Positions 6,307 through 12,609 of a DNA stretch of 12,609 nt are shown here, piece by piece. The DNA lies in the NCBI GenBank assembly GCA_025360395.1, contig JANYCH010000055.1:1-12609 (forward strand), given 5' to 3'. The translations under genes and the position numbers were made by a program. The stretch comes from Cytophagales bacterium (GTDB taxonomy: Bacteria; Bacteroidota; Bacteroidia; Cytophagales; UBA9547). The notes beneath the pieces were generated by a model. That model was not told the DNA's origin, did no database searches, and worked only from the letters and a program-made list of their open reading frames with translations. Within the stretch, counting starts at the first letter, position 1; each line of letters starts with the position of its first letter.

Positions 6307-8519
6307 TAAAGCAGGATGACCTTAATCAGTTAAGTGAAGGTGAAGGACAGTTTAATGAAGGCATAATAACTGAAAGAATATCCTTAGGAAATAATGTAAA
6401 AATCTATCCGGGAAGCCCTTTCCCTTTGGGAGCAACCTGGATGGGAAACGGAGTTAATTTTGCCTTGTATTCTGATAATGCCACGGAGATTGAATTATGT
6501 CTTTTCGATTCACCAAACGATAAAGTTGAAAGTACCAAAATCAAGATTACAGAGAGGAACCACCAGATATGGCATGTATTTCTTCCGGAAGCTAAACCCG
6601 GACAATTATATGGGTATCGCGTCCATGGGCCGTACGATCCTGTAAACGGCCACAGGTTTAACCCAAACAAGGTCCTTATTGATCCTTATGCTAAGGCCAT
6701 TGCAGGTGATATATTGTGGGATGATGCCCTTTTCGGTTACGAAATAGGTAATCCTGAAGAAGATCTGAGCTTCAGTTCATTGGATAGTGCTGCCTTTATT
6801 CCCAAAAGCGTTGTTATAGATCATAATTTTGATTGGGAGGGGGTTCAAAGTCCCAGAACACCCTATTATAAAACTATAATCTATGAAACCCATGTTAAAG
6901 GTTTTACAAAACTTTGTTCTGAAATTCCGGAAAATATCCGGGGAACATACGCAGCCATTGCTCACCCGGTAACAATTGAATATTTAAAAAAACTGGGGAT
7001 CACTGCTATAGAACTTATGCCAGTTCATCATTTTGTACAGGACCATCATCTGATACAAAAAGGGTTGGCTAATTATTGGGGCTACAATACAATTGGATTC
7101 TTTGCTCCTGATCCACGTTATGCCGCCACAGGAAATACAGGAGAGCAGGTGACTGAGTTTAAAAACATGGTCAAAGAACTTCATAAAGCTGGAATTGAGG
7201 TGATACTTGACGTTGTTTATAACCACACAGCAGAAGGAAATGAAATGGGCCCTACCCTATCATTTAAAGGAATTGACAATGTTAGCTATTACAGGCTCTG
7301 CGATGGTGAAAAAAGACGGTATTACGACTATACTGGAACAGGAAATACTTTAAATGCCAATCTTCCAAACGTGCTCCGCCTTATCATGGACAGTTTAAGA
7401 TATTGGATATTAGAAATGCATATAGATGGATTTCGCTTCGACCTGGCTGCGACCTTGGCCCGTGAATTACATGCAGTAGACAGGCTAAGTTCATTCTTTG
7501 ATATTATCCACCAGGACCCGGTAATTTCTCAGGTCAAGCTTATTGCTGAACCATGGGATGTTGGTGAAGGCGGTTACCAGGTAGGTAAATTCCCACCCGG
7601 ATGGGCTGAATGGAATGGTATGTTCAGGGATTGCATACGGAATTATTGGAAAGGGGCTGACAGTGTGCTAGGAGAATTTGCATCTCGTTTTACCGGAAGT
7701 CCTGATCTTTACCAGGGAGATTACAGGAAACCTACGGCAAGCATAAATTTTATTACTGCCCATGACGGTTTTACATTGAATGACCTTGTTTCATATAACG
7801 ATAAGCATACTGCTGCCAATGGCGAAAATGAAATGGATGGTGAAAAACACAACAATTCGTGGAATTGCGGAGTAGAAGGCCCAACAGACGATCCTGCCGT
7901 TAATTCTCTCAGACAGCAGCAAAAACGCAACTTTCTCACAACACTTTTCCTTTCACAAGGTGTGCCCATGCTTTTAGCTGGTGACGAATTAAGCCGTACG
8001 CAGCAGGGGAATAACAATGCTTATTGTCAGGACAACGAAATCTCGTGGATCAACTGGGAAACTGCAGATAAAGAATTACTGGCTTTCACACAGAAAGTAA
8101 TTGAAATAAGAAAGAACCATCCTGTATTTAGTCGCAGACGTTGGTTTCAGGGGCAACCAATAAAAGGCGCCGGTGTAACTGATATTGCCTGGTTTAATCA
8201 TGATGGTTCAGAAATGAATGAAGAACACTGGAATAGCGGCTTTGCAAAATCTCTGGGAATATTTCTACATGGCCTTGGTATTCACCATGTTGGCCCTACG
8301 GGAGAGAAAGTAACAGACGACAGTTTTTATGTCATTTTCAATGCCGATCACCAGCCACTGGATTACAAACTTCCATCTGAAAATTTTGGATCTGATTGGG
8401 TCAAAGTATTAGACACTTCTGAGATGGAAACCAAAGAAGGCAAGAAATTTAATCCAAATGAGGTAATTACAGTCAATGGTCGCTCAATTGTTTTATTTCA
8501 AAATAGTTTTATTAAATAA
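6303..8519 (+). CDS. glgX: Glycogen debranching enzyme, GlgX/isoamylase type (738 aa)
   Basis: It hydrolyses alpha-1,6 branch points of glycogen or limit dextrins in the cytoplasm; no signal peptide is present. After about 35 extra N-terminal residues, a CBM48-like domain starts at YPGSPFPLGATW and runs to about residue 130, including GYRVHGPYDP and NKVLIDPYAKA. The GH13 barrel follows with all four signature regions. Region I is DVVYNH (Asp303). Region II is GFRFDLAA, with nucleophile Asp380. Region III is AEPWDVG, with acid/base Glu416. Region IV is TAHDGFTLND, with Asp488. MLLAGDELSRTQQGNNNAYCQDN, here split as MLLAGDELSRTQ then QGNNNAYCQDN, is typical of GlgX/TreX. A C-terminal beta domain follows. 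Length is slightly above the usual 650-720. It leads the plus-strand module with the 106-aa gene and the GH63 gene, and is followed by a strong hairpin. Confidence 0.94.
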   Translation: MIKQDDLNQLSEGEGQFNEGIITERISLGNNVKIYPGSPFPLGATWMGNGVNFALYSDNATEIELCLFDSPNDKVESTKIKITERNHQIWHVFLPEAKPGQLYGYRVHGPYDPVNGHRFNPNKVLIDPYAKAIAGDILWDDALFGYEIGNPEEDLSFSSLDSAAFIPKSVVIDHNFDWEGVQSPRTPYYKTIIYETHVKGFTKLCSEIPENIRGTYAAIAHPVTIEYLKKLGITAIELMPVHHFVQDHHLIQKGLANYWGYNTIGFFAPDPRYAATGNTGEQVTEFKNMVKELHKAGIEVILDVVYNHTAEGNEMGPTLSFKGIDNVSYYRLCDGEKRRYYDYTGTGNTLNANLPNVLRLIMDSLRYWILEMHIDGFRFDLAATLARELHAVDRLSSFFDIIHQDPVISQVKLIAEPWDVGEGGYQVGKFPPGWAEWNGMFRDCIRNYWKGADSVLGEFASRFTGSPDLYQGDYRKPTASINFITAHDGFTLNDLVSYNDKHTAANGENEMDGEKHNNSWNCGVEGPTDDPAVNSLRQQQKRNFLTTLFLSQGVPMLLAGDELSRTQQGNNNAYCQDNEISWINWETADKELLAFTQKVIEIRKNHPVFSRRRWFQGQPIKGAGVTDIAWFNHDGSEMNEEHWNSGFAKSLGIFLHGLGIHHVGPTGEKVTDDSFYVIFNADHQPLDYKLPSENFGSDWVKVLDTSEMETKEGKKFNPNEVITVNGRSIVLFQNSFIK

Positions 8520-8544
8520 ACATTTGAGTATTTGCAAATGCTAT

Positions 8545-8580
8545 ATTCAGGGGAATTAATGTTCCCCTGAATTATTTTAC
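8545..8580 (+). terminator. Strong hairpin after glgX, Rho-independent terminator or attenuator
   Basis: TTCAGGGGAA (8546-8555) pairs perfectly with TTCCCCTGAA (8562-8571) around a 6-nt loop. One further A-T pair at the base gives an 11-bp stem. TTATTTTAC follows. It begins 26 nt after the glgX stop and ends 18 nt before the next start. No clear promoter lies between it and the 106-aa gene, so it probably lets part of the transcripts through or stabilises the glgX 3' end. An extra small palindrome, ATTTGCAAAT, lies at 8530-8539. Confidence 0.8.
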
Positions 8581-8597
8581 TATTAGTTTAATCCGGA

Positions 8598-8918
8598 ATG
8601 GAAAATAAAGATCAATCGGGCGATGAATTGCTTAATGCGATAAAAAAAATCGCTAAAAATATGGGCGAATTAAACCAGCAGGCATACCAAACCTATCAGA
8701 CTGAAGTTGACAGCATTATCCTTTCCAAAACCACTGATAATGCAACCATAGAAAATCAGCTTGATTACATGTTGGGCTTTTGCGGCGATCCTCTGGTTCT
8801 GGAACTCTACAAAAAACTGTGTAGCTACTATTGGGAAATAAACCAGCAGGCTACACGGAATTATGTTCATTATTATAAGCAAATGTGGGAGAGCGGAAAT
8901 TCTGAAGATATTAACTAA
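8598..8918 (+). CDS. Small helical protein of unknown function between two glycosidases (106 aa)
   Basis: I do not recognise this family. The protein is soluble, without signal peptide or membrane segment, and rich in Gln, Tyr, Asn and acidic residues, with a strongly helical look. A motif ELNQQAYQTYQ (residues about 23-33) recurs as EINQQATRNYVHYY (about 79-92). The pattern is amphipathic, with spaced Tyr and Leu, and one central segment MLGFCGDPLVLELYKKL has two cysteine-containing patches nearby (Cys62, Cys75). The general look, helical with QQA and aromatic residues, faintly recalls phasin-like or PhaE-type granule-associated proteins, but this is impression only. Its place between glgX and the GH63 gene suggests a regulator, granule-surface protein or subunit for alpha-glucan breakdown. 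Codon use looks like that of its neighbours. The preceding GGA before ATG is at most a weak ribosome site. Confidence 0.75.
   Translation: MENKDQSGDELLNAIKKIAKNMGELNQQAYQTYQTEVDSIILSKTTDNATIENQLDYMLGFCGDPLVLELYKKLCSYYWEINQQATRNYVHYYKQMWESGNSEDIN
8671..8851 (+). repeat. 13-bp in-frame direct repeat inside the 106-aa gene
   Basis: TAAACCAGCAGGC occurs at 8671-8683 and again at 8839-8851, exactly 168 nt (56 codons) apart and in the same frame. Both copies encode NQQA. The flanking residues are also similar (E-L/I before; A-x-x-x-Y after), so the protein may have arisen from a duplicated helical unit. Confidence 0.6.
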
Positions 8919-8972
8919 TATTTAATAAGTTTAAAGACTGGGCTTCAATAATAAGAAGGCGCAGTTCTTTTA

Positions 8973-11678
8973 ATGTCTTCTTATTTACTTTTTATGGGAA
9001 AAGAAAACACTAATCCGGAAGAAAAACGGCTTCAGGAATATTATCCGAACAAACAAAAGAACTGGTTAAAATGGGGGCCCTATCTCAGTGAAAGACAGTG
9101 GGGAACTGTAAGGGAGGATTACAGTGCCGATGGAAATGCCTGGGATTATCTTACGCATGACCATGCACGTTCAAGGGCCTATCGCTGGGGCGAAGACGGT
9201 ATCGGGGGAATAAGCAACGACCATCAGGAACTTTGTTTTGCATTTGCTTTCTGGAACGGAAAGGATCCCATTCTCAAGGAAAGACTTTATGGATTAAACA
9301 ACCACGAAGGCAATCATGGCGAGGATGTAAAAGAGCTTTATTATTATTTGGACAATACGCCTTCTCATTCTTACATGAAAATGCTGTATAAATATCCGCA
9401 AAGCACTTTTCCTTATGATGATCTGTTGAATAAGAATTCGTTCAGGGCCAAAACTGAAGGTGAATACGAATTAGTTGATACCGGAATATTTAACGATAAC
9501 CGGTATTTCGATATTGAGATTGAATACGCCAAAGTTACGGATGAGGACATATTGATAAAAATCACAGCCTATAACCGGGGACCTGAAAAAGCTCCCTTAT
9601 CCATACTCCCAACTTTATGGTTCCGGAACCGCTGGGACTTTGGATTGGTCAACGAAAAACCTTTTATCAAAACCGGTAAGCAGAACAATAGTGTTCAGGC
9701 TTATCATTCAAGACTGGAGAATTACTATTTATATTTCCCGGAGCCTGACAGAAAACTGTTTACAGAAAATGAAACCAACAACGAGAAATTGTTTCGTGTA
9801 CCTAACAAAAGTCCGCGTGTAAAAGACTCTTTTCATGATGCAGTTATTAAAAATAACTATTCGCCGATAGAAGGCCAAAACGAAGGGACAAAATTTAGTC
9901 CGATGTACTTTAGGGAAATAAATGGAGGAGCTTCATTTTCAATTACATTACGATTTTCTCAGAAAGAACAGGCAGATCCTTTCTCCAACGCAGCTCAATA
10001 CTTTTCTGACCGGATCAAAGAAGCCGATGTTTTTTACGGGATAATATATGGAAGAAACACTAATCCGGATCTTTGTTCGATTCAGAGGCAGGCGCTGGCC
10101 GGAATGCTATGGTCAAAACAATATTATAATCTTGACATTCCTAGATGGTTAAATGGCGATAAAGGTCAACCCATCCCTCCTGAATCGCGAAAAAACAGCC
10201 GTAACAGCAACTGGATACATCTGAACAATGCTGATATTATTTCCATGCCCGACAAATGGGAATATCCCTGGTATGCTGCCTGGGACCTTGCCTTTCATTG
10301 CGTATCCATTGCCCTGGTAGATGTTAATTTCGCTAAAAATCAGCTCCTGCTTATTCTCAAGGAATGGTATATGCACCCCAACGGCCAAATACCGGCTTAT
10401 GAATGGGGTTTTGGAGATGTTAATCCTCCTGTACATGCCCGTGCTGCCTTAAAAGTATTCTACATGGAAAAAAAGAAGACTGGTGTAGGCGATGTGGGTT
10501 TTCTTAAAAGAGTCTTCAATAAATTAGTTGTCAATTTTACCTGGTGGATAGACCGAAAAGATGCCACCGGCAAAAATATCTTTGAAGGAGGTTTCCTGGG
10601 CCTTGACAACATCGGGATTTTTGACCGCAGTCATGGAATTCCGGGAGGCGGAAGACTGGCCCAGGCAGATGGAACCTGCTGGATGGCCATGTATTCACTT
10701 GACATGCTTGATATGGCTGTAGAATTGGCAATCGCTGACCCTGCTTATGAAGAAATGTGCACCAAGTTTTTTGACCATTACATATACATTTCACAGGCAT
10801 TGAATAATTCCGGAATTAAAAAAATGGGATTATGGAATGAAAAAGACGGCTTGTTTTATGACCACCTGGAACTTCCTGATGGGCAACAGTTTGAGATCAA
10901 AGTAAAATCGCTGGTAGGGCTGGTTTCCGTGTTTGCCATGCTTTTCATTGAAAAAGAAGAACTGGACCAATTGCCGGATTTAAAAAATGGCATAAAATGG
11001 TTTTTGAATTACCGGAAAGAAAACGGCATGTACAATGTGCTGGAAGAGGTTGAGGATGACAAGGACCTTCTCTTATCTGCAGTTCAGAAAGATAAACTGG
11101 TCCGTATGCTTAAGCTGATGCTGGATGAAAATGAATTTTTATCGCCTTCCGGAATCCGATCCGTCTCCAAGTACCATTCTTCCAACCATTATTCATTGAA
11201 TATAAATGGCAACGAATATGGAATGGTGTATGAACCGGCAGAATCTTCTACAGGTCTTTTCGGAGGTAATTCAAACTGGCGCGGCCCAGTATGGATGCCC
11301 ATGAATTACTTACTGCTCGATTCTCTTGAAAAGTACTACCAGCATTATGGTGATAATTTAAAAATTGAATATCCTACTAATTCAGGAGTATCTTACACAT
11401 TCAAAGAGATATATGAAATGCTTGCAAACAGGCTAATCGGAATTTTTACAAAAGATAAAAATGGCAAAAGAATAGTACACGGAGAAGATACACGTTATGC
11501 GACCGACCCTCATTTTAAGGACCTTATTTTATTTTATGAATATTATCACGGTGAAACGGGTAAAGGTTTAGGTGCGAGTCACCAAACAGGATGGTCAGGG
11601 TTGGCAGCTGTGCTCATAGATACTATTTATAACAATGTAACCACAAGCCACAAAGAAGGAATGGGCACATTGAGATAG
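8973..11678 (+). CDS. GH63 / MGH1-like glycoside hydrolase (901 aa)
   Basis: This is a large cytoplasmic-type glycosidase; no export signal is convincing. The N-terminal block has WGPYLSERQWGTVREDYS (residues 34-51) and HDHARSRAYRWGEDG (62-76), hallmarks of a bacterial family usually annotated glucosidase. A beta-sandwich region to about 330 precedes the (alpha/alpha)6 catalytic domain. In it, WYAAWDLAFH carries the candidate acid Asp438. NWRGPVWMPMNYLLL (Arg770 to Trp774) is the conserved GH63 strip. FYEYYHGETGKGLGASHQTG, followed by WSGL, carries the candidate base Glu856, matching the EQYxxxTGxG...TGWTSL motif of processing alpha-glucosidases. Related shorter enzymes hydrolyse mannosylglycerate; the substrate here is probably an alpha-glucoside or oligosaccharide from glycogen. 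ATG at 8973 gives MSSYLLFMGKEN; the ATG at 8994 (MGKEN) fits family starts better. It lies 54 nt after the 106-aa gene. Confidence 0.9.
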   Translation: MSSYLLFMGKENTNPEEKRLQEYYPNKQKNWLKWGPYLSERQWGTVREDYSADGNAWDYLTHDHARSRAYRWGEDGIGGISNDHQELCFAFAFWNGKDPILKERLYGLNNHEGNHGEDVKELYYYLDNTPSHSYMKMLYKYPQSTFPYDDLLNKNSFRAKTEGEYELVDTGIFNDNRYFDIEIEYAKVTDEDILIKITAYNRGPEKAPLSILPTLWFRNRWDFGLVNEKPFIKTGKQNNSVQAYHSRLENYYLYFPEPDRKLFTENETNNEKLFRVPNKSPRVKDSFHDAVIKNNYSPIEGQNEGTKFSPMYFREINGGASFSITLRFSQKEQADPFSNAAQYFSDRIKEADVFYGIIYGRNTNPDLCSIQRQALAGMLWSKQYYNLDIPRWLNGDKGQPIPPESRKNSRNSNWIHLNNADIISMPDKWEYPWYAAWDLAFHCVSIALVDVNFAKNQLLLILKEWYMHPNGQIPAYEWGFGDVNPPVHARAALKVFYMEKKKTGVGDVGFLKRVFNKLVVNFTWWIDRKDATGKNIFEGGFLGLDNIGIFDRSHGIPGGGRLAQADGTCWMAMYSLDMLDMAVELAIADPAYEEMCTKFFDHYIYISQALNNSGIKKMGLWNEKDGLFYDHLELPDGQQFEIKVKSLVGLVSVFAMLFIEKEELDQLPDLKNGIKWFLNYRKENGMYNVLEEVEDDKDLLLSAVQKDKLVRMLKLMLDENEFLSPSGIRSVSKYHSSNHYSLNINGNEYGMVYEPAESSTGLFGGNSNWRGPVWMPMNYLLLDSLEKYYQHYGDNLKIEYPTNSGVSYTFKEIYEMLANRLIGIFTKDKNGKRIVHGEDTRYATDPHFKDLILFYEYYHGETGKGLGASHQTGWSGLAAVLIDTIYNNVTTSHKEGMGTLR

Positions 11679-11699
11679 TTCGGCAAATAATTTAAGGTA

Positions 11700-11748
11700 A
11701 AAATGGAGGATCAATCGTTTTTTGTACTGTGACCTCATTTTTTTTGTT
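11700..11748. terminator. Bidirectional terminator-like hairpin between convergent operons
   Basis: AAAATGGAGGATCA (11700-11713) pairs with TGACCTCATTTT (11730-11741) as a 12-bp stem with two single-base bulges and a 16-nt loop. On the plus strand it is followed by a long T run, 22 nt after the GH63 stop. On the minus strand, TTTTTACC follows it, about 24 nt after the stop of the 57-codon ORF. It can serve both directions. Confidence 0.6.
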
Positions 11749-11764
11749 TAGGTAATGAAGAAAA

Positions 11765-11938
11765 TCAACCATCTTTTGTTTGTGCTTTTCTTTCTTCCGT
11801 TTTCTGGCACAGCAGAAAATTATCTTTGTTTGATTTTCTGTTTTCTTCTTTTACATGCTGGCCAGCTCCGAATGTATGTTTTCTTGCACAACCAGCCAGG
11901 ATCTCAATAGAAAACAATAATCCAAATATTAATTTCAT
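11765..11938 (-). CDS. Tiny putative lipoprotein (57 aa), second gene of a two-gene mini-operon
   Basis: I translated this by hand from ATG at 11938-11936 to TGA at 11767-11765. It begins MKLIFGLLFSIEILAGC, a short basic N-terminus, hydrophobic core and a lipobox LAGC with Cys17 as lipid-attachment residue. The mature part is about 41 residues, highly hydrophilic and Lys/Glu-rich (GQHVKEENRKSNKDN, then QKTEERKAQTKDG), with a second cysteine. Such a composition suits an outer-membrane-anchored, unstructured small lipoprotein. It starts 14 nt after the stop of the upstream tiny ORF and ends before a hairpin shared with the GH63 gene. I recognise no family. The signal peptide and context support it; chance cannot be ruled out at this length. 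Confidence 0.5.
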   Translation of the reverse strand: MKLIFGLLFSIEILAGCARKHTFGAGQHVKEENRKSNKDNFLLCQKTEERKAQTKDG

Positions 11939-11952
11939 GGAAAAAGCTCTTT

Positions 11953-12123
11953 TTAGAATTCAGGGCAATCCAGTATATGTTTAAACCTCTTAGTAGGGAG
12001 CCAGGTTTCAAACTGGTAGCTTATTGCTATCTCATGACTGTTAATTTTTATTCCGTCTCCCACAATACATGCAGCCAGGATAAAGAACATAACCAGATAA
12101 ATTTTTTTGCCGATCATTCTCAT
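11953..12123 (-). CDS. Tiny putative lipoprotein or signal-peptide protein (56 aa), first gene of the mini-operon
   Basis: The frame runs from ATG at 12123-12121 to TAA at 11955-11953. The N-terminus MRMIGKKIYLVMFFILAAC has basic residues, a hydrophobic core and a lipobox-like LAAC ending at Cys19. The mature part of about 37 residues contains KINSHEIAISYQFETWLP and ends ILDCPEF, with a second cysteine. An alternative start is the third codon (MIGKK). No family is recognised. A second open frame of 70 codons without an ATG overlaps the same DNA, so the choice of frame rests on the start codon and signal peptide. Its neighbour, 14 nt downstream, has the same design, which raises confidence in both. 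Confidence 0.42.
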   Translation of the reverse strand: MRMIGKKIYLVMFFILAACIVGDGIKINSHEIAISYQFETWLPTKRFKHILDCPEF

Positions 12124-12245
12124 TTGCAATGATTTGATTCTTTCTTTTAGGCGTTTCCTGGGTTATGTCTTTGATGCCCTTATATTTTTGAGAAAAATAA
12201 TATGCAAGAATATCAGCAAGAATTTGAAGGCCGAAGTGAAAAACG

Positions 12246-12276
12246 AAAATATATTAAGTGTAAATTAATATTCAAA
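12246..12276 (-). promoter_or_regulatory. Candidate promoter TTTG-N19-TATATTTT for the mini-operon
   Basis: On the minus strand, TTTG (12276-12273) is followed after 19 nt by TATATTTT (12253-12246). This differs from TAnnTTTG in the last base only, and the spacing is right for Bacteroidetes promoters. It would give a leader of roughly 115 nt before the 56-codon ORF. AT-richness makes chance matches common. Confidence 0.3.
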
Positions 12277-12367
12277 TCAATTAATTACATTTATGGGTTT
12301 GGTATAAATTTATTTTTATGAATGTTGAAATTATAATAGTAAAATCAGGGCCTTTTTTTGTAATATT

Positions 12368-12399
12368 CAAAGGTAAAAACGATTAAAATATTTTACACA
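12368..12399 (-). promoter_or_regulatory. Candidate promoter TGTG-N20-TACCTTTG for the mini-operon
   Basis: On the minus strand, TACCTTTG (12375-12368) matches the TAnnTTTG element perfectly. TGTG, one base from TTTG, lies 20 nt upstream. It is about 245 nt from the first tiny ORF, so its transcript would carry a long leader. Confidence 0.3.
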
Positions 12400-12609
12400 T
12401 GAATGTATCAGTAATTAAGGTTGAATATCAGGAACAGTGAAAATGAACAGAATTATCTTCTTCGTAAAATTGGTTTAGTCTCCCATCTCATAAACTTTCC
12501 TGAGTATTTCCTATTCTCACTATTAATTCAATTTTAATAGGTTCAAATTGGGCAGGAAAATTCTCAGTATAAATCCTAGAAAATCAAATGGCAGGTCATG
12601 GCATTAAAA

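Larger units (their letters stand above)
12124..12609. other. AT-rich region to the right edge without a convincing gene
   Basis: It holds the two promoter candidates described separately. It also holds three consecutive plus-strand micro-ORFs of 22, 13 and 11 codons (12318-12386, 12399-12440, 12443-12478) and a 70-codon minus frame lacking an ATG (12253-12041). An ATG at 12588 opens a plus-strand frame (MAGHGIK) that is still open at the edge; it could begin a gene outside the window, but seven codons prove nothing. No RNA gene or repeat array was seen. Confidence 0.5.

Noticed and set aside
7721..8017. Minus-strand open frame of 98 codons
   Set aside because: It is antisense to the conserved GH13 region IV of glgX and is a by-product of that coding sequence.
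9005..10069. 15-bp direct repeat AAACACTAATCCGGA at 9005-9019 and 10055-10069, in the same frame of the GH63 gene
   Set aside because: Both copies encode NTNP in otherwise unrelated surroundings, with one in a poorly conserved N-terminus. It looks like coincidence rather than a domain repeat or recombination site.
12318..12478. Three consecutive plus-strand micro-ORFs of 22, 13 and 11 codons
   Set aside because: They are very short, lie in AT-rich DNA and show no family features. A minus-strand promoter candidate overlaps the first. Nothing beyond their order supports them.
12588..12609. ATG at 12588 opening a frame (MAGHGIK) to the right edge
   Set aside because: Seven codons are too few to call a gene. 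It slightly recalls the MAGHSKW start of YebC proteins but differs at the key positions.

Overview
The window is low-GC DNA, by eye a little under 40 percent, and looks like a Bacteroidetes chromosome, most likely Cytophagia or a relative. The evidence is lineage-typical gene content (two DUF4199 membrane proteins, a BatA-domain protein, a dihydroorotase homologue with a degenerate metal site), the near absence of Shine-Dalgarno sites, and matches to the Bacteroidetes promoter element TAnnTTTG. No mobile element, CRISPR array, rRNA or tRNA gene was found.

Region 1 (1-4548, minus strand) is a tight five-gene operon read right to left: BatA-domain protein, dihydroorotase-like protein, DUF4199 protein, DUF4199 protein, then a family 2 glycosyltransferase cut by the left edge. 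Gaps are 5 nt, 2 nt, 0 nt and an 11-nt overlap, so these genes are surely co-transcribed. A perfect TAnnTTTG box ends 5 nt before the first ATG, which suggests a leaderless or nearly leaderless transcript. The dihydroorotase homologue has lost the HxH metal ligands and other active-site histidines, so it probably has a non-catalytic role.

Region 2 (4739-5935, minus strand) is a single gene for an exported ankyrin-repeat protein, followed by a long imperfect hairpin that probably terminates it. A 367-nt AT-rich divergent intergenic region separates it from region 3. It holds a C4/G4 inverted repeat and a 10-codon upstream ORF that overlaps the next start by ATGA.

Region 3 (6303-11678, plus strand) is an alpha-glucan module. 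It has a GlgX/isoamylase-type debranching enzyme (CBM48 plus GH13, all catalytic residues present), a 106-residue helical protein of unknown function, and a 901-residue GH63/MGH1-like glycosidase with its Asp and Glu catalytic candidates present. A strong hairpin lies between the first two genes and probably sets their expression ratio. The module most likely works on glycogen or a related intracellular alpha-glucoside. The middle protein is the most novel element.

Region 4 (11679-12609) looks empty at a 60-residue cut-off. On the minus strand, however, it contains two consecutive tiny ORFs (56 and 57 codons), each with a lipoprotein-type signal peptide and 14 nt apart. They converge on the GH63 gene and share a bidirectional terminator-like hairpin with it. 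The remaining 490 bases to the right edge are AT-rich, with candidate promoters for this mini-operon and no other convincing gene.
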